From AP-15 sp963845735 (GTDB lineage Bacteria; Pseudomonadota; Alphaproteobacteria; ATCC43930; CGMCC-115725), in contig CAWJTR010000039.1 of assembly GCA_963845735.1 (NCBI GenBank), forward strand, positions 76,505-140,504: DNA of 64,000 nucleotides. The letters are read 5' to 3'. Below the pieces are notes generated by a model. It was not told where the DNA came from and ran no database searches. It worked only from the letters and a program-made list of their open reading frames with translations. Of this stretch, positions 37,102 to 46,085 are shown piece by piece. The position numbers were made by a program, and so were the translations under genes. Each line of letters begins with the position of its first letter. The stretch's first letter is position 1.

Positions 37102-37575
37102 CTAGTCGACCAGGCCGAGAACCCTGTGCGCTTCGTGGGGCGTCATGTCCCGGATTTGCTCATCAGTATAACCCCGTTCGCGCAAATCCGCCTTTTGATG
37201 CCGCGTAATCATCAGAAAAAACCCGGCGAGAGGTGCCTTCGAGATGGGCTCAGCGTGCTCCTGCAACGCATCGCCCAAAGACATCAAATCGTTTGGGAAC
37301 CAGGGATCAGGATCGCTCTCAACCGGGCGGCCCATCGTCTCCAGCGCTCCGACTTGGTCCGGCTCAACGAATTGCAACCGGCCCGAAAACGAAGTCGCAA
37401 ATGCCGCCGCATAATCCTCGTTGTAGAAGCCAACTCGTATGGCGACGCCACGTCCGAGCAAGGTGCGACTAAACTCATCAACCTTGATTTGCCGCCGATC
37501 GAGCCATGAGCGCATGTCAGCCACTAGATCGGCCCAATCGATCCCGGTGTACCGCACTTCCACGATGTAGTTCAC
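37102..37575 (-). CDS. Hypothetical protein, C-terminal rhizobial-type motif
   Basis: A 157-residue protein from a GTG start with GAGGGACC upstream. It begins VNYIVEVRYTGIDWADLVAD and ends MITRHQKADLRERGYTDEQI, RDMTPHEAHRVLGLVD. The last part is a short helix motif (K..LRE.GYTDEQIR.MTP.EAH..LGL) common at the ends of unrelated alphaproteobacterial hypothetical proteins. No catalytic motif seen. Confidence 0.7.
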   Translation of the reverse strand: MNYIVEVRYTGIDWADLVADMRSWLDRRQIKVDEFSRTLLGRGVAIRVGFYNEDYAAAFATSFSGRLQFVEPDQVGALETMGRPVESDPDPWFPNDLMSLGDALQEHAEPISKAPLAGFFLMITRHQKADLRERGYTDEQIRDMTPHEAHRVLGLVD

Positions 37576-37961
37576 GATAGGTCCCTCAACATATTCTTAG
37601 TAATGGTCGGCGCACCATCCGGAGGCTATGATTTGCGTCAGTGCCGAGTGAGCCAAACTTGATGCGATCGGTCGGCCCCGGCTGGACCACGAAAATTCGC
37701 TGCGACCAAGTGGGATCGGCAATGCTTCGATGCGCGGGGTGTGCGCTAGCCCTCCGCCTTCAGCAGGCGACTTGGAGAATACCCGCTGCAGACGAGACCG
37801 CGACGACTGCACAATCGCGCGATGGTTGCAGCCGTCGGCCGTCGCGGCAAAATTCGGTCCAAAAACGATCCGACTTTCAAGTAACGTCCGCCCACGGCGC
37901 GTTTCGTCCATCGAGGTTCATGCCGGTGAAGGTCTTCTCGCAAACCTGACAGCAGCGAAGA
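37576..37961. other. Gene-free spacer
   Basis: Short frames on both strands have no ribosome site or family likeness. Nothing recognised. Confidence 0.4.
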
Positions 37962-38545
37962 TCAGAAATGGGGATTTGCCTCAAGGTCGGGGTGCAACAC
38001 CGGCCTGTAGCCGGCGCGGATCGCGCGCAACGTGGAAGGCGGGGTCAGCAGCCCCTCGGCGCGAGGGATTTGTTGCGCCGCCTGGTAGCCTTGCTCGTTC
38101 CAGCAAAACCCGCGGCCGTGCGCGATGGTGTAGGCCTCGCCAGCCGCGACAATCACCGCACCGTCCGGCAGCTCTGCAACAGGACCAGGTACGGCATGGA
38201 CCCGTTTGCGGCCTTGGTCCAGCCGCTCTTCATGCAGGACCGCATCGATCTCCGGCGCCCGAGGCGCCTTCCCTCCCTTCGCCTTGCCCCAGGCGGCACG
38301 AAATGCTTCAGCATCGGCGCGGCGGCAGAAGAAGCACGGGCGGTGACCGGCCGCGAGCGCCACCGCTTCATCGAGAAAGAATAGCTCGGTCCAGCTGCGG
38401 CCGACCATCATCTCCCGGTGCCACCCCTTGTAGTCGAGGAGACAAACGAGCCACGCCTTGGTCGTCCAGCGTCTCCTGAGCAGCGTTTTGGTGCGGGGTC
38501 GTGAATGATCCCGCGGTTGTCGATGCAATGGCCTCTCTGTGACAT
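37962..38545 (-). pseudogene. Conserved hypothetical protein with frameshift
   Basis: The minus strand starts MSQRGHCIDNRGIIHDPAPK at ATG 38545. A frame change near 38505 leads to LLRRRWTTKAWLVCLLDYKG, REMMVGRSWTELFFLDEAVA, ALAAGHRPCFFCRRADAEAF and the tail RAIRAGYRPVLHPDLE, stop 37962. The intact block, with HRPCFFCRR and ELFFLDEAVALAAGHRPC, belongs to an uncharacterised family of about 190 residues. The one-base change lies near CCAAAACG. Confidence 0.65.
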
Positions 38546-38559
38546 CGCGACGACATCGC

Positions 38560-38812
38560 CAAACGGGGTCACCCGGTTCTGCAACGGTCTCCGATCTCCG
38601 CGCATTGCCGACTCGTGTCGGGGGGCCGCGGCGCACCATTCGGCCTCGCTTACCTCGACGACCATCTCCGGCCACACCCGGTGAACCTTCGACAATTGTG
38701 GCAGCGCCCCAAAGCGGCTCTCCCGTAGCGGGTCTGAGGGCGGGTGTGGTCGATGGAAGCGGCTCGAGCCGTCGCCAAAGCCGTCCGAGCTCGGCGAGCG
38801 GCATCCCGGTGC
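38560..38812 (-). pseudogene. ATP-dependent DNA ligase C-terminal fragment
   Basis: The minus strand gives GMPLAELGRLWRRLEPLPST and ATGEPLWGAATIV, then in another frame KVHRVWPEMVVEVSEAEWCA and RHESAMRGDRRPLQNRV. This resembles the OB-domain end of LigD/LigC-type ligases (LAELRRRLEPL..TP, KVHWVRPELVVEVSFAEWT..G.LRH..Y.GLREDKPA). The nucleotidyltransferase part is absent and at least one frame change is present. Such ligases act in non-homologous end joining; no Ku gene is nearby. Confidence 0.5.
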
Positions 38813-38895
38813 TCTACGGCGCGATGTGCCACCTTAGAAGACCTTGCTGGCGGGACCGGCGGCTGAGGTGGTCCTCTGCTCGCTGCCCCGCGGTT

Positions 38896-39325
38896 TTAGC
38901 GACCGATCCCGTCGAGCGTGTAGTCGTGGTCATGAAAGACCGTGCGGCGCGAGAAGCGCCATTCACCACTCTCGTCTTTGATCAGCTCGCACGCGTAGCG
39001 GCCGGGTGGAAGGCTACGATGGTTGCCGTCCTTCGAGATGAGCACTGGCAGATAGGCACTGGCGGCCGCCCGTTTTCCGGTGATCGTCTGCGATGTTGCT
39101 GACCATATGATGAAATTGCGTGCCCGCGGCGCGTTGCGCCGCGAAGCGGCCGGCGAAGGCGCAGATTTCGTCGCGGCCGCTGATGTCGATGACCGGGCTC
39201 TTGAGAATCGCGCCTACCGTAAAGCAATCGACCACGGCCTCGACCTCGCCATTGTCGAGCGCGAAGCAATAGCGTGGGAAGAGATCGTGGATCGCTGCAC
39301 GATCTTGGAGGTTGCTTTCGCTCAT
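38896..39325 (-). pseudogene. NTF2/SnoaL-like protein with one frameshift
   Basis: ATG 39325 starts MSESNLQDRAAIHDLFPRYC and FALDNGEVEAVVDCFTVGAI, the helix-strand start of SnoaL-like proteins, up to GTQFHHMVSNIADDHR. Near 39085 the frame changes and the family continues as ITGKRAAASAYLPVLISKDG, SLPPGRYACELIKDESGEWR, FSRRTVFHDHDYTLDG, stop 38896. A single indel separates it from a complete protein of about 143 residues. Confidence 0.7.
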
Positions 39326-39644
39326 TCCCCGTCTCCTTGGCGAGGCTTGTCCGGGCCGAGCCGTCGGCCGAGTGTGGGGATGTTATGCTCTTTCACAGCC
39401 GCATCGAACCCAGGGCAGTGGCGCGTCGCGTGTCTCATCGCTTTTGCCCCCATTTCCGGTCGTTGCCTGGCACGGCGGCCTACCTTCAGCTGGGGAGCTG
39501 CCTCGGGTCTGCACGGCAGATCGCGTTCCCTACAGGAGCGGAGCCGGGAAGAGGCATGCGTTGGGGCAGGCATCGGCGGGGCTTGATCGCCCCTTGGCAT
39601 AGTGCCTGATTAGAGGCGTTGAGGCTGCGGGCGGGCAAGCGGAC
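39326..39644. other. Gene-free spacer
   Basis: Between the SnoaL-like remnant and the GMC remnant I see no gene or element. Confidence 0.4.
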
Positions 39645-41319
39645 ATGGAAGCCTACGATTACATTGTTGTCGGCGCCGGTTCCGCCGGTGCGGCCGTCGC
39701 AAATCGGCTGTCGGCAGATCCGCGCAACAACGTGCTGTTGCTCGAAGCGGGTTGGGCGAGCCACCCCTGGTCCTTTATTCCGATCGGAATGGCCTGGCTG
39801 ATCACCAATCCCGCGGCCAACTGGCTCTATTCGTCCGAGCCCGAGGCAAGCACCAATGGCCGCCGGCTCCCGGTGCCGCGCGGCAAGCTGCTCGGCGGCT
39901 CCAGCTCGATCAACGGCATGGTGTTTGTGCGCGGCCAGGCCCAGGACTTCGATACCTGGGCGCAGATGGGCAACCGGGGCTAGAGCTACGCCGAGGTCTT
40001 ACCTTTCTTCAAGCGCATGGAAAGCTATTCCGGCGAGGGCGACGATGCCTTGCGCGGCCGGGAAGGCCCGCTGCGCGTGACCAATCCGGAGCCGCGCGAT
40101 CCGCTCTTTGCCACGATCATCGAGGCGGCGGCGCAGGTCGGCATCCGGCACAACCCGGATTACAACGGCGCCAGCCAGGAAGGCATTGCCATGAGCCAGC
40201 GACGATCGCCGCCGGCCGCCGCATGAGCACGGCCCGCTGCTATCTTGACCCGATCCGCGAGCGCCAGAACCTGCATATCGAGACCGAGGCGTTGACCGAG
40301 GGGCCGACGCTCGATGGCAAGCGCTGTACCGGCGTTCGTTACTCGGTCGCCGGCGATGTGCGCGAGGCCCGGGCGATGCGCGAGATCGTCGTCAGCGCCG
40401 GCGCGTTCAATTCGCCGCAATTACTGGAACTATCCGGCATCGGGCAGCCCGAACGCCTGCGCAATCTGGGCATCGAGGTGCGCCATGCCTTGCCTGGCGT
40501 CGGCGAAAACCTCCGCGACCACTACGTGCCGCGCACCCGCTGGCTGATCGGCAAAAGGGGCATCACCTTCAACGATCGGGGACGCGGCCTCGGCCTCGTG
40601 CATCAGGCGATGCGCTACGCGCTGTTCCGGCAGGGCATGCTGGCCATGGCGGGCGCGCCGATCCGTGCGTTCGTGTGCTCGCGCGAGGGCCTGGAGGCGC
40701 CGGATCTGATGCTGGGCTGGATCCGATGCTGACCGAATCCAGCCCGAGGGGGCCGAGGATATCGCGGCAGTCGGGTTTGACCCTCTATGCCCACCCGATG
40801 CGTCCGGAGAGCAAGGGGCACGTTCACATCATCGCCGCGGATCCGCGGCGCCCGCCTGCGATCAATTTCAATTTCCTATCGTCGGCGCCCGATGCTGAGC
40901 TGACGGTGCGCGCGGTCCGCATCGCCTGCGCGATCATGACTGCTCCTGCCATGGCTCCCTTTCAGGTGAGTGAAGTCGCGCCCGGCGCCGATCGGACCAC
41001 CGATGACGAAATCCTGGACTGAGTGAAGAAGGCGGTGGAAACCACCTACGACCCGGTCGGGACGTGCAAGATGGGCTCCGACCCGATGGCAGTGGTCGAT
41101 GCCCAGCTTCATGTTCATGACATTGCGGGTCTGCGGGTCGCCGATGCCTCGATCATGCCGACGCTGACATCGGGCAATACCAACGCGCCATCAATCATGA
41201 TTGGTGAAAAGGCCGTGGACATGCTGCTGAATACCGCAACCTGCCCATCATCGGACGCAAACGATTGGTTTCGTCGCATATCGCCCTGCGGCGTATTCTG
41301 GCGAACGTCTCCTTTCTGA
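39645..41319 (+). pseudogene. GMC oxidoreductase (choline-dehydrogenase-like), two stops and two frameshifts
   Basis: FAD-dependent alcohol oxidoreductase remnant. It begins MEAYDYIVVGAGSAGAAVAN with the Rossmann FAD motif, and has RGKLLGGSSSINGMVFVRG (GMC signature 1). A TAG at 39981-39983 follows GNRG, then SYAEVLPFFKRMESYSGEGD. A frame change near 40190 leads to STARCYLDPIRERQNLHIET and IVVSAGAFNSPQLLELSGIG (signature 2). Another change near 40730 precedes LTLYAHPMRPESKGHV, and TGA at 41020-41022 precedes KKAVETTYDPVGTCKMGSDP. The catalytic His normally in YHPVGTCKMG is Asp here. The Asn-containing end SGNTNAPSIMIGEKA remains. Confidence 0.85.
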
Positions 41320-41433
41320 ACCCGCTGCCGGCATTCAGCCACGTTGGTGCGAACCGCTTTCATGCCGCTGAGCGGATCTTGGCGGGCGGCGAGCGTGTTG
41401 ACGCCCGAACGCGTATGCTGGCTTTGCGGCGTC

Positions 41434-41968
41434 ATGGAACACGAACCGCAGCGCGATGAGCGGGGCCAGTCGGTTGGTTGGCTGGTCGCGGGCTGGTCGC
41501 CGCGGCCGCGCCCACCGAGAACCCCGATGATCGGCCGCTTCGCCACGGTCGAGCCTCTCGACCCCGACCGCCATGCGGCCGAATTGTTCGACGCCAATTC
41601 CGAGGATGGTGAGGGGCGGCTATGGACCTATTACAATTTCGGTCCCTTCACAACGCTTCCAGGATACCGAGCCTGGCTCGAAGCCGCCTGCGCCAATCCC
41701 GACCGGCTCTATCACGCGATCCGCGACAATGCGCAAGGCCAGACGGTCGGCGGCGCGGTCTATCAGACTGGGTGCCGGCGATGGGCACGATCGAGATCGG
41801 TGGCCTCGTGTTCAGCCCGCGGCTACAGCGTCGGCCTGCGGCGACCGAGGCGATGTATCTGACGATGCGCCGGGTGTTCGATGAACTCGGCTACCGACGC
41901 TATGAATGGAAATGCGACTCGCTGAACCTGCCGTCGCGCGCCGCCGCGGTCCGGCTCGGCTTTTGTTG
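41434..41968 (+). pseudogene. GNAT acetyltransferase (RimJ/RimL-like), frameshift and 3' truncation
   Basis: From ATG 41434: EPQRDERGQSVGWLVAGWSP, TPMIGRFATVEPLDPDRHAA and WTYYNFGPFTTLPGYRAWLE follow the RimJ/RimL-type family. Near 41765 the frame changes and continues as MGTIEIGGLVFSPRLQRRPA and MYLTMRRVFDELGYRRYEWK, NLPSRAAAVRLGF, then a stop at 41966-41968. Relatives continue about 60 residues past RLGF. The truncation lies 163 bases before the tRNA-Ser gene. Confidence 0.75.
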
Positions 41969-42130
41969 ATCAAACCCCTTGACAGGATGCCGCGGCCCGT
42001 ATCGATGCCGCGCTGAGAGCGCATCTAGACCGGGCGGGCGAATGAATTTAGAACGGTTGGGTGCCAACTGGGTGCCAATTCGCCGTTTATTCCTCTTACC
42101 AGAGGAACTGAGTAGTTGAGTTAGCTCGTT

Positions 42131-42217
42131 GGATGGGTGGCCGAGCGGTTTAAGGCACCGGTCTTGAAAACCGGCGCGGGCGCAAGTCCGCCGTGGGTTC
42201 GAATCCCACCCCATCCG
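42131..42217 (+). tRNA. tRNA-Ser (anticodon UGA)
   Basis: A complete class II cloverleaf. The acceptor GGATGGG (42131-42137) pairs with CCCATCC (42210-42216), with discriminator G. The D-arm contains GCCGAGCGGTTTAAGGC. The anticodon stem CCGGT/ACCGG encloses CTTGAAA with TGA at 42165-42167. A long variable arm follows, and the T-arm GTGGG-TTCGAAT-CCCAC is perfect. The CCA end is not encoded. It should read UCA and other UCN codons. Confidence 0.97.
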
Positions 42218-42716
42218 CTGTATTACCATAAATTATGACATGCAATCAATGGAATAACGTTCGATATCCCGATATGACCCACAAAATCACCCACGAGTGC
42301 TTCGCAGATGTGGATGGACCTTCGTAAAGGATCTTAGACGCTCAGCCTGCTAGCATGCGGCAAGAATAGAAGGCCCGCCCACCGTGCTGAGGCGACTCTG
42401 CCTCATGCCTGCTGCAGCCGCCGCTCCGTCGCAGCGCCTAGCTATAGGGGCACCACATAACGCGGACTCATCGCAAATTGAGTGCTGGTGCCTTTACCCG
42501 CCGCCATCTACTACGCGGACCGGGCGATGCTGCCGTTAGGGCACCGAGATCGTGCTCAAGGTCCGCGTCTGGATGATGACGCTCTGCTATTTCCTTTCAG
42601 CTTTTTGTGGGACTCTGCCGCTCCTTCACCAGGCTATCGCCAATTACGATGTGGCCGGGTAGCGCAGCAGCGGCGTGCCCAGCTCATCATCCGGTTCTGA
42701 CTGCCCTCTCCTCACC
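42218..42716. other. Gene-free spacer downstream of tRNA-Ser
   Basis: No integrase, gene or element end is recognisable in these 499 bases. A short frame at 42482-42700 has no family likeness. A tRNA 3' flank like this is where integrative elements usually carry an integrase gene, but none is present. Confidence 0.45.
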
Positions 42717-43943
42717 ATGCGGATAAATGCCAGCCCGGTGGTTACCCGGCGCGGACCGCCGCTCGTCCTGCTGGCCCTTGTCACCGCACTCGCGCCCGCG
42801 GCGTTGCACATGCTCGTGCCGGCGTTGCCGATGCTCGGCTTAGCATTCGATGCGGCGCCCGGCGCCGTCCAGCTGGTGCTGACACTGTTCCTCGCGGGGA
42901 TCGCGGTCGGACAGCTGGTCTATGGCCCGGTCTCCGATCGCTTCGGCCGACGCCTAGTGCTGCTAGCCTGGCTCACGCTGTTTCTTGTTGACACTGTGCT
43001 CTGCGGGCTGGCTTGGTCGCTGCCGTGCTGATCGTCGGTCGCATGCTCGCGGCGATGGGCGGCTGTGCGGGAATGGTGCGGGGCCGAGCGATCGTGCGCG
43101 ACGTCTACGACCGCGAGCGCTCGGCGAGCGCATTGGCGACGATCAGGATGGTGATGAGCTTGGCACCCCCGCTGTCACCCGCCATCGGCGCCTATCTCGC
43201 CCAGTGGGTCGGGTGGCGCGCCGATTTCGTGCTGCTCGGCGCGGTCGGGGCGACGGTCCTGATTCTGACGGCGGTCATGCTCGAAGAGACCCATGCGCCC
43301 GCATCCGTCGACCTCGCCAGCATGATCGGGTCCTTGGTCCGAGCGCCTGCACGAGCCACCGAGCACCTATGGGCTGATGATCCCTTTCTCGCGGCGGCGC
43401 CCTACCTGCTTGCCTTTTAAGTCTCGTAGTCGCCACGGCATTCACCAGCGCCTCGTGGTTCACCTCCTACCGATGGCCGGATACATCCTCGGCAATGCCA
43501 GTGTCCTGCGGCTGTCGGTGCTCCTCGGAAGCACGCGCCTGTTTGTCGTCGGGCTTGCGTTGTCGCTCGCCTCGGGGGTCTTGCTCGCGATCTGGTGTCT
43601 TGCTGATTTGACGCCGTGGGCGCTGTTTGTACCGATGGTGATCAGCTCGATCGGCAATGGCATGAGCCAGCCGTCTGCGGTCGTCGCCGGGCTGAGCGTC
43701 TATCCGCGGATCGCCGGCGCCGCCTCCGGGCTGATGGGCTTTACGCAGATGATCGTCGCCGCACTCGGAACGCTTCTGCTCGGGCTGTTGCCGCGCGGCA
43801 GCGTGCTCGCGATGGTGGCGGTCGTCGGCGTCTGTTTGGCGCTCGCCTTTGTCTGCGGGCTGCTCACCCTGCGCGCAACTACGCAAGCGCTGCGTCCGGC
43901 TCCCGCTGCTCGGCTGCGCAGCCAGATAGCAAAAAGATCCTAA
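42717..43943 (+). pseudogene. Bcr/CflA-type MFS drug exporter, two breaks
   Basis: ATG 42717 begins MRINASPVVTRRGPPLVLLA. LYGPVSDRFGRR-like signature is seen as VGQLVYGPVSDRFGRRLVLL. The frame changes near 43015 to VLIVGRMLAAMGGCAGMVRG and IVRDVYDRERSASALATIRM (a Bcr/CflA family hallmark), through YLAQWVGWRADFVLLGAVGA to a stop at about 43420. The C-terminal helices are in a third frame (LPMAGYILGNASVLRLSVLL, ISSIGNGMSQPSAVVAGLSV) to the stop at 43943. Some sequence is lost around 43420. Exporters of this family give resistance to bicyclomycin, chloramphenicol or other drugs. Confidence 0.8.
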
Positions 43944-44011
43944 TCGGAGCAACAGACGCTGCCTCGCGTTTAATGCAAAAGCGGTTTGGCCTGTGTTTCG
44001 CCGGAGCGACC

Positions 44012-44980
44012 ATGATCCCTCCTGCCGATAAAATCGTCATTTGCTTCGCCCATGTTGCTTATCAGCTGCACGAGCGGTTCTCGGCGCTCGAGACCGGCAT
44101 CAACAGCTTTGCGGTCCGCGACCCCGAGACCTTGGAGAAGCGGGTGAGCGAAACCGACGTGCTGGTGATCTCCGGGCTATGGCAAAATCATCTCCTCCAT
44201 CGGACGAAACGGCTCCGCTACATTCAGTCGATTGGCGCCGGCACCGACCAATTCCCGCGCGAAGAGCTGGCAATGCGCGGGATCCGGCTCGCCAGTGCGC
44301 GCGGCGTCAATGCTCGCGCGGTCGCCGAGCACGCGATGGCGCTGATGCTCGCCTTGAGCCGCCGTCTACCCGAGGCCCGCGACAACCAACAAAGGCGCGT
44401 GTGGCGGGGCATGATCGGCGATCTTTCCCAACGCGAGGACGAGCTCGGCGGCAAGAGGCTCCTCGTCGTCGGCCTGGGGGACATCGGCGGACGACTGGCC
44501 CAGCTGGCCAAGGCCTTCGATATGCGCGTCGTCGGGCTGCGGCGCCATCCAGCCTTCGGCCGCGGTGCTGCCGATGCGGTGCACGCCACGGACGAGCTCA
44601 ACTCGATGTTGCCCGATGCCGATTTTGTGGTCCTTGCCTGTCCGCTGACCGCCGAAACCGAGAACCTGATCGACGCCCAAGCGCTCAGCCGGATGAAACC
44701 GACCGCCCACCTGGTGAACGTCGCTCGCGGGCGGGTCGTCGAGGAGGCCGCGCTGATCGAGGCGCTGGCGACGCACGGCATCGCGGGCGCCGGCATCGAC
44801 GTGACGGCAGAAGAACCGCTGGCGCCGAGTTCGCCGCTATGGGCAATGGAGCAAGTCCTGATCACGCCCCATACCGCCGGCGAGACCCGGCGTTACGAGG
44901 ACAACGTGATCGAGATCCTGCGCGACAATCTCGGGCGTCTGTGGCGCGGCGAAGCGCAATTGCGCAATCAAGTTTTCTGA
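44012..44980 (+). CDS. D-2-hydroxyacid dehydrogenase
   Basis: A 322-residue NAD(P)-dependent dehydrogenase of the D-isomer-specific family. The NAD motif is LLVVGLGDIGGRLAQLAKAF. The catalytic residues are Arg in VNVARGRVVEEAALIEA, Glu in GIDVTAEEPLAPSSPL and His in VLITPHTAGETRRYED. Such enzymes reduce 2-keto acids to D-2-hydroxy acids. ATG 44012 has GGAG six bases upstream; the open frame extends earlier but without homology. An imperfect hairpin lies just after the stop at about 44989-45014. Confidence 0.9.
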   Translation: MIPPADKIVICFAHVAYQLHERFSALETGINSFAVRDPETLEKRVSETDVLVISGLWQNHLLHRTKRLRYIQSIGAGTDQFPREELAMRGIRLASARGVNARAVAEHAMALMLALSRRLPEARDNQQRRVWRGMIGDLSQREDELGGKRLLVVGLGDIGGRLAQLAKAFDMRVVGLRRHPAFGRGAADAVHATDELNSMLPDADFVVLACPLTAETENLIDAQALSRMKPTAHLVNVARGRVVEEAALIEALATHGIAGAGIDVTAEEPLAPSSPLWAMEQVLITPHTAGETRRYEDNVIEILRDNLGRLWRGEAQLRNQVF

Positions 44981-45067
44981 AGCTGCTGCACCAACAGAGT
45001 TTCACTCTGGTGGAGGTAGCATCGACATTACGAGGCCCTCGATGCGATCATGTTTGACCTAGACTAG

Positions 45068-45963
45068 GGTGTGTCGTCAATTGAGCCAGATTGTAGCGCT
45101 GGCGAGGTAGACGGCGGCGAGGAAATTTTTGGCGGTTTTGTCGTAGCGGGTGGCGATGGCGCGGAACTGCTTGAGCCTGCAGAAGAAGTTCTCGATCAGG
45201 TGGCGCGCCTGGTAGCGGTCGCGGTCAAATTCGGGCGGGTTCAGGCGGTTTGGCCAGGACGGAATTACGGCTAATTTGCCGGCTGCTGCCAATGGGTGGA
45301 GGACCCGTTTATCGGCGTCAAAGGCGCGGTCGGCGATCAGCAGGCCGGCGGCCATTTGCGGCAGCAGCGCGTCGGCGCCGACCAGATCATGCGCCTGTCC
45401 CGGGGTGAGCAGGAGAGCCAATGGTCGGCCCAGAGCGTCGACCAGGGCATGGATTTTTGTGCTCAACCCGCCGCGGCTGCGGCCGATGGCTTGCGTCTCA
45501 TCTTTTTTGGGCGCACCGGCGCTGTGCTGGTGGGCTCGCACGATGGTGCTGTCGATCATCGCGTATTCGTTGTCGGCATCGGCGGCCAGATGCTCAAACA
45601 CCCGCTGCCACACCCCGGTTTTGCTCTAGCGGCTGAACCGCCGGTGCGTGTTCTTCCAACCGCCAAAGCGCTCCGGCAGGTCGCGCCACGGAATGCCGGC
45701 ACGATATCGGTACAGCACCGCCTCGACAAACCGGCGATTGTCGTGCGCGGTGACGCCGACATCTCCGGTTTTCCCGGGAAGCAAGTCCTTGATCCACTCC
45801 CACTGATCATCACGCAAGCCATACCGGGTCATGGGTCAGCCTTGTTCCAAGCCGACTCTCCATGAATCACATAAATTGTTCGCCGGGTAGACTCGTTTTA
45901 CTATACTCGTCTGCCTCGGCGACTCGCATTACGGGTGCTGTTGCAATAATTGAATACACGCCC
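45068..45963. mobile_element. IS5-family (IS427-group-like) insertion sequence
   Basis: The ends GGGTGTGTCGTCAATT (from 45068) and the complement GGGCGTGTATTCAATT (to 45963) match in 13 of 16 bases. A TA duplication flanks them. The 896-base length fits the IS427 group. Removing the element and one TA leaves CCTAGACTAGTCTAGG, a perfect palindrome, as the target. The transposase inside has one amber codon. Confidence 0.75.
45077..45832 (-). pseudogene. IS5-family transposase with an amber codon
   Basis: A single minus-strand frame interrupted once. It begins MTRYGLRDDQWEWIKDLLPG and RYRAGIPWRDLPERFGGWKN (N-terminal DUF4096 part), reaches THRRFSR, then TAG at 45626-45628 where relatives have Trp, and resumes in the same frame as SKTGVWQRVFEHLAADADNE. 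The DDE core shows YAMIDSTIVRAHQHSAGA (Asp), GLLIADRAFDADKRVL (Asp) and ARHLIENFFCRLKQFRAIAT (Glu). The rest looks intact. Members with two overlapping frames use frameshifting; here both parts share one frame, so this is a nonsense mutation. Confidence 0.85.
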
Positions 45964-46018
45964 TAGTCTAGGCTTTGATCGACGCGCGGTCAAGTCCCGC
46001 CCGAGATTAGCTGACTCG

Positions 46019-46060
46019 TGATCTGTCCGGTTTTTGCATCGCGTGGTCTGTCCGGTTTTA
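46019..46060. repeat. Left-end direct repeats of ISNCY-type element
   Basis: TGATCTGTCCGGTTTTT (46019-46035) and TGGTCTGTCCGGTTTTA (46044-46060) are direct repeats just before the transposase start. They probably mark the element end. The right end is less clear, near 47340. Confidence 0.5.
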
Positions 46061-46085
46061 GAACCGCTCGAAACGGGGGCGGCGG

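Noticed and set aside
42230..42716. Integrase gene beside tRNA-Ser
   Set aside because: No recombinase motif in any frame of the downstream spacer.
44985..45014. Terminator after the D-2-hydroxyacid dehydrogenase (CACC..AGAG / CTCT.GGTG)
   Set aside because: The stem has a bulge and no U-tract follows, so it was mentioned but not called.
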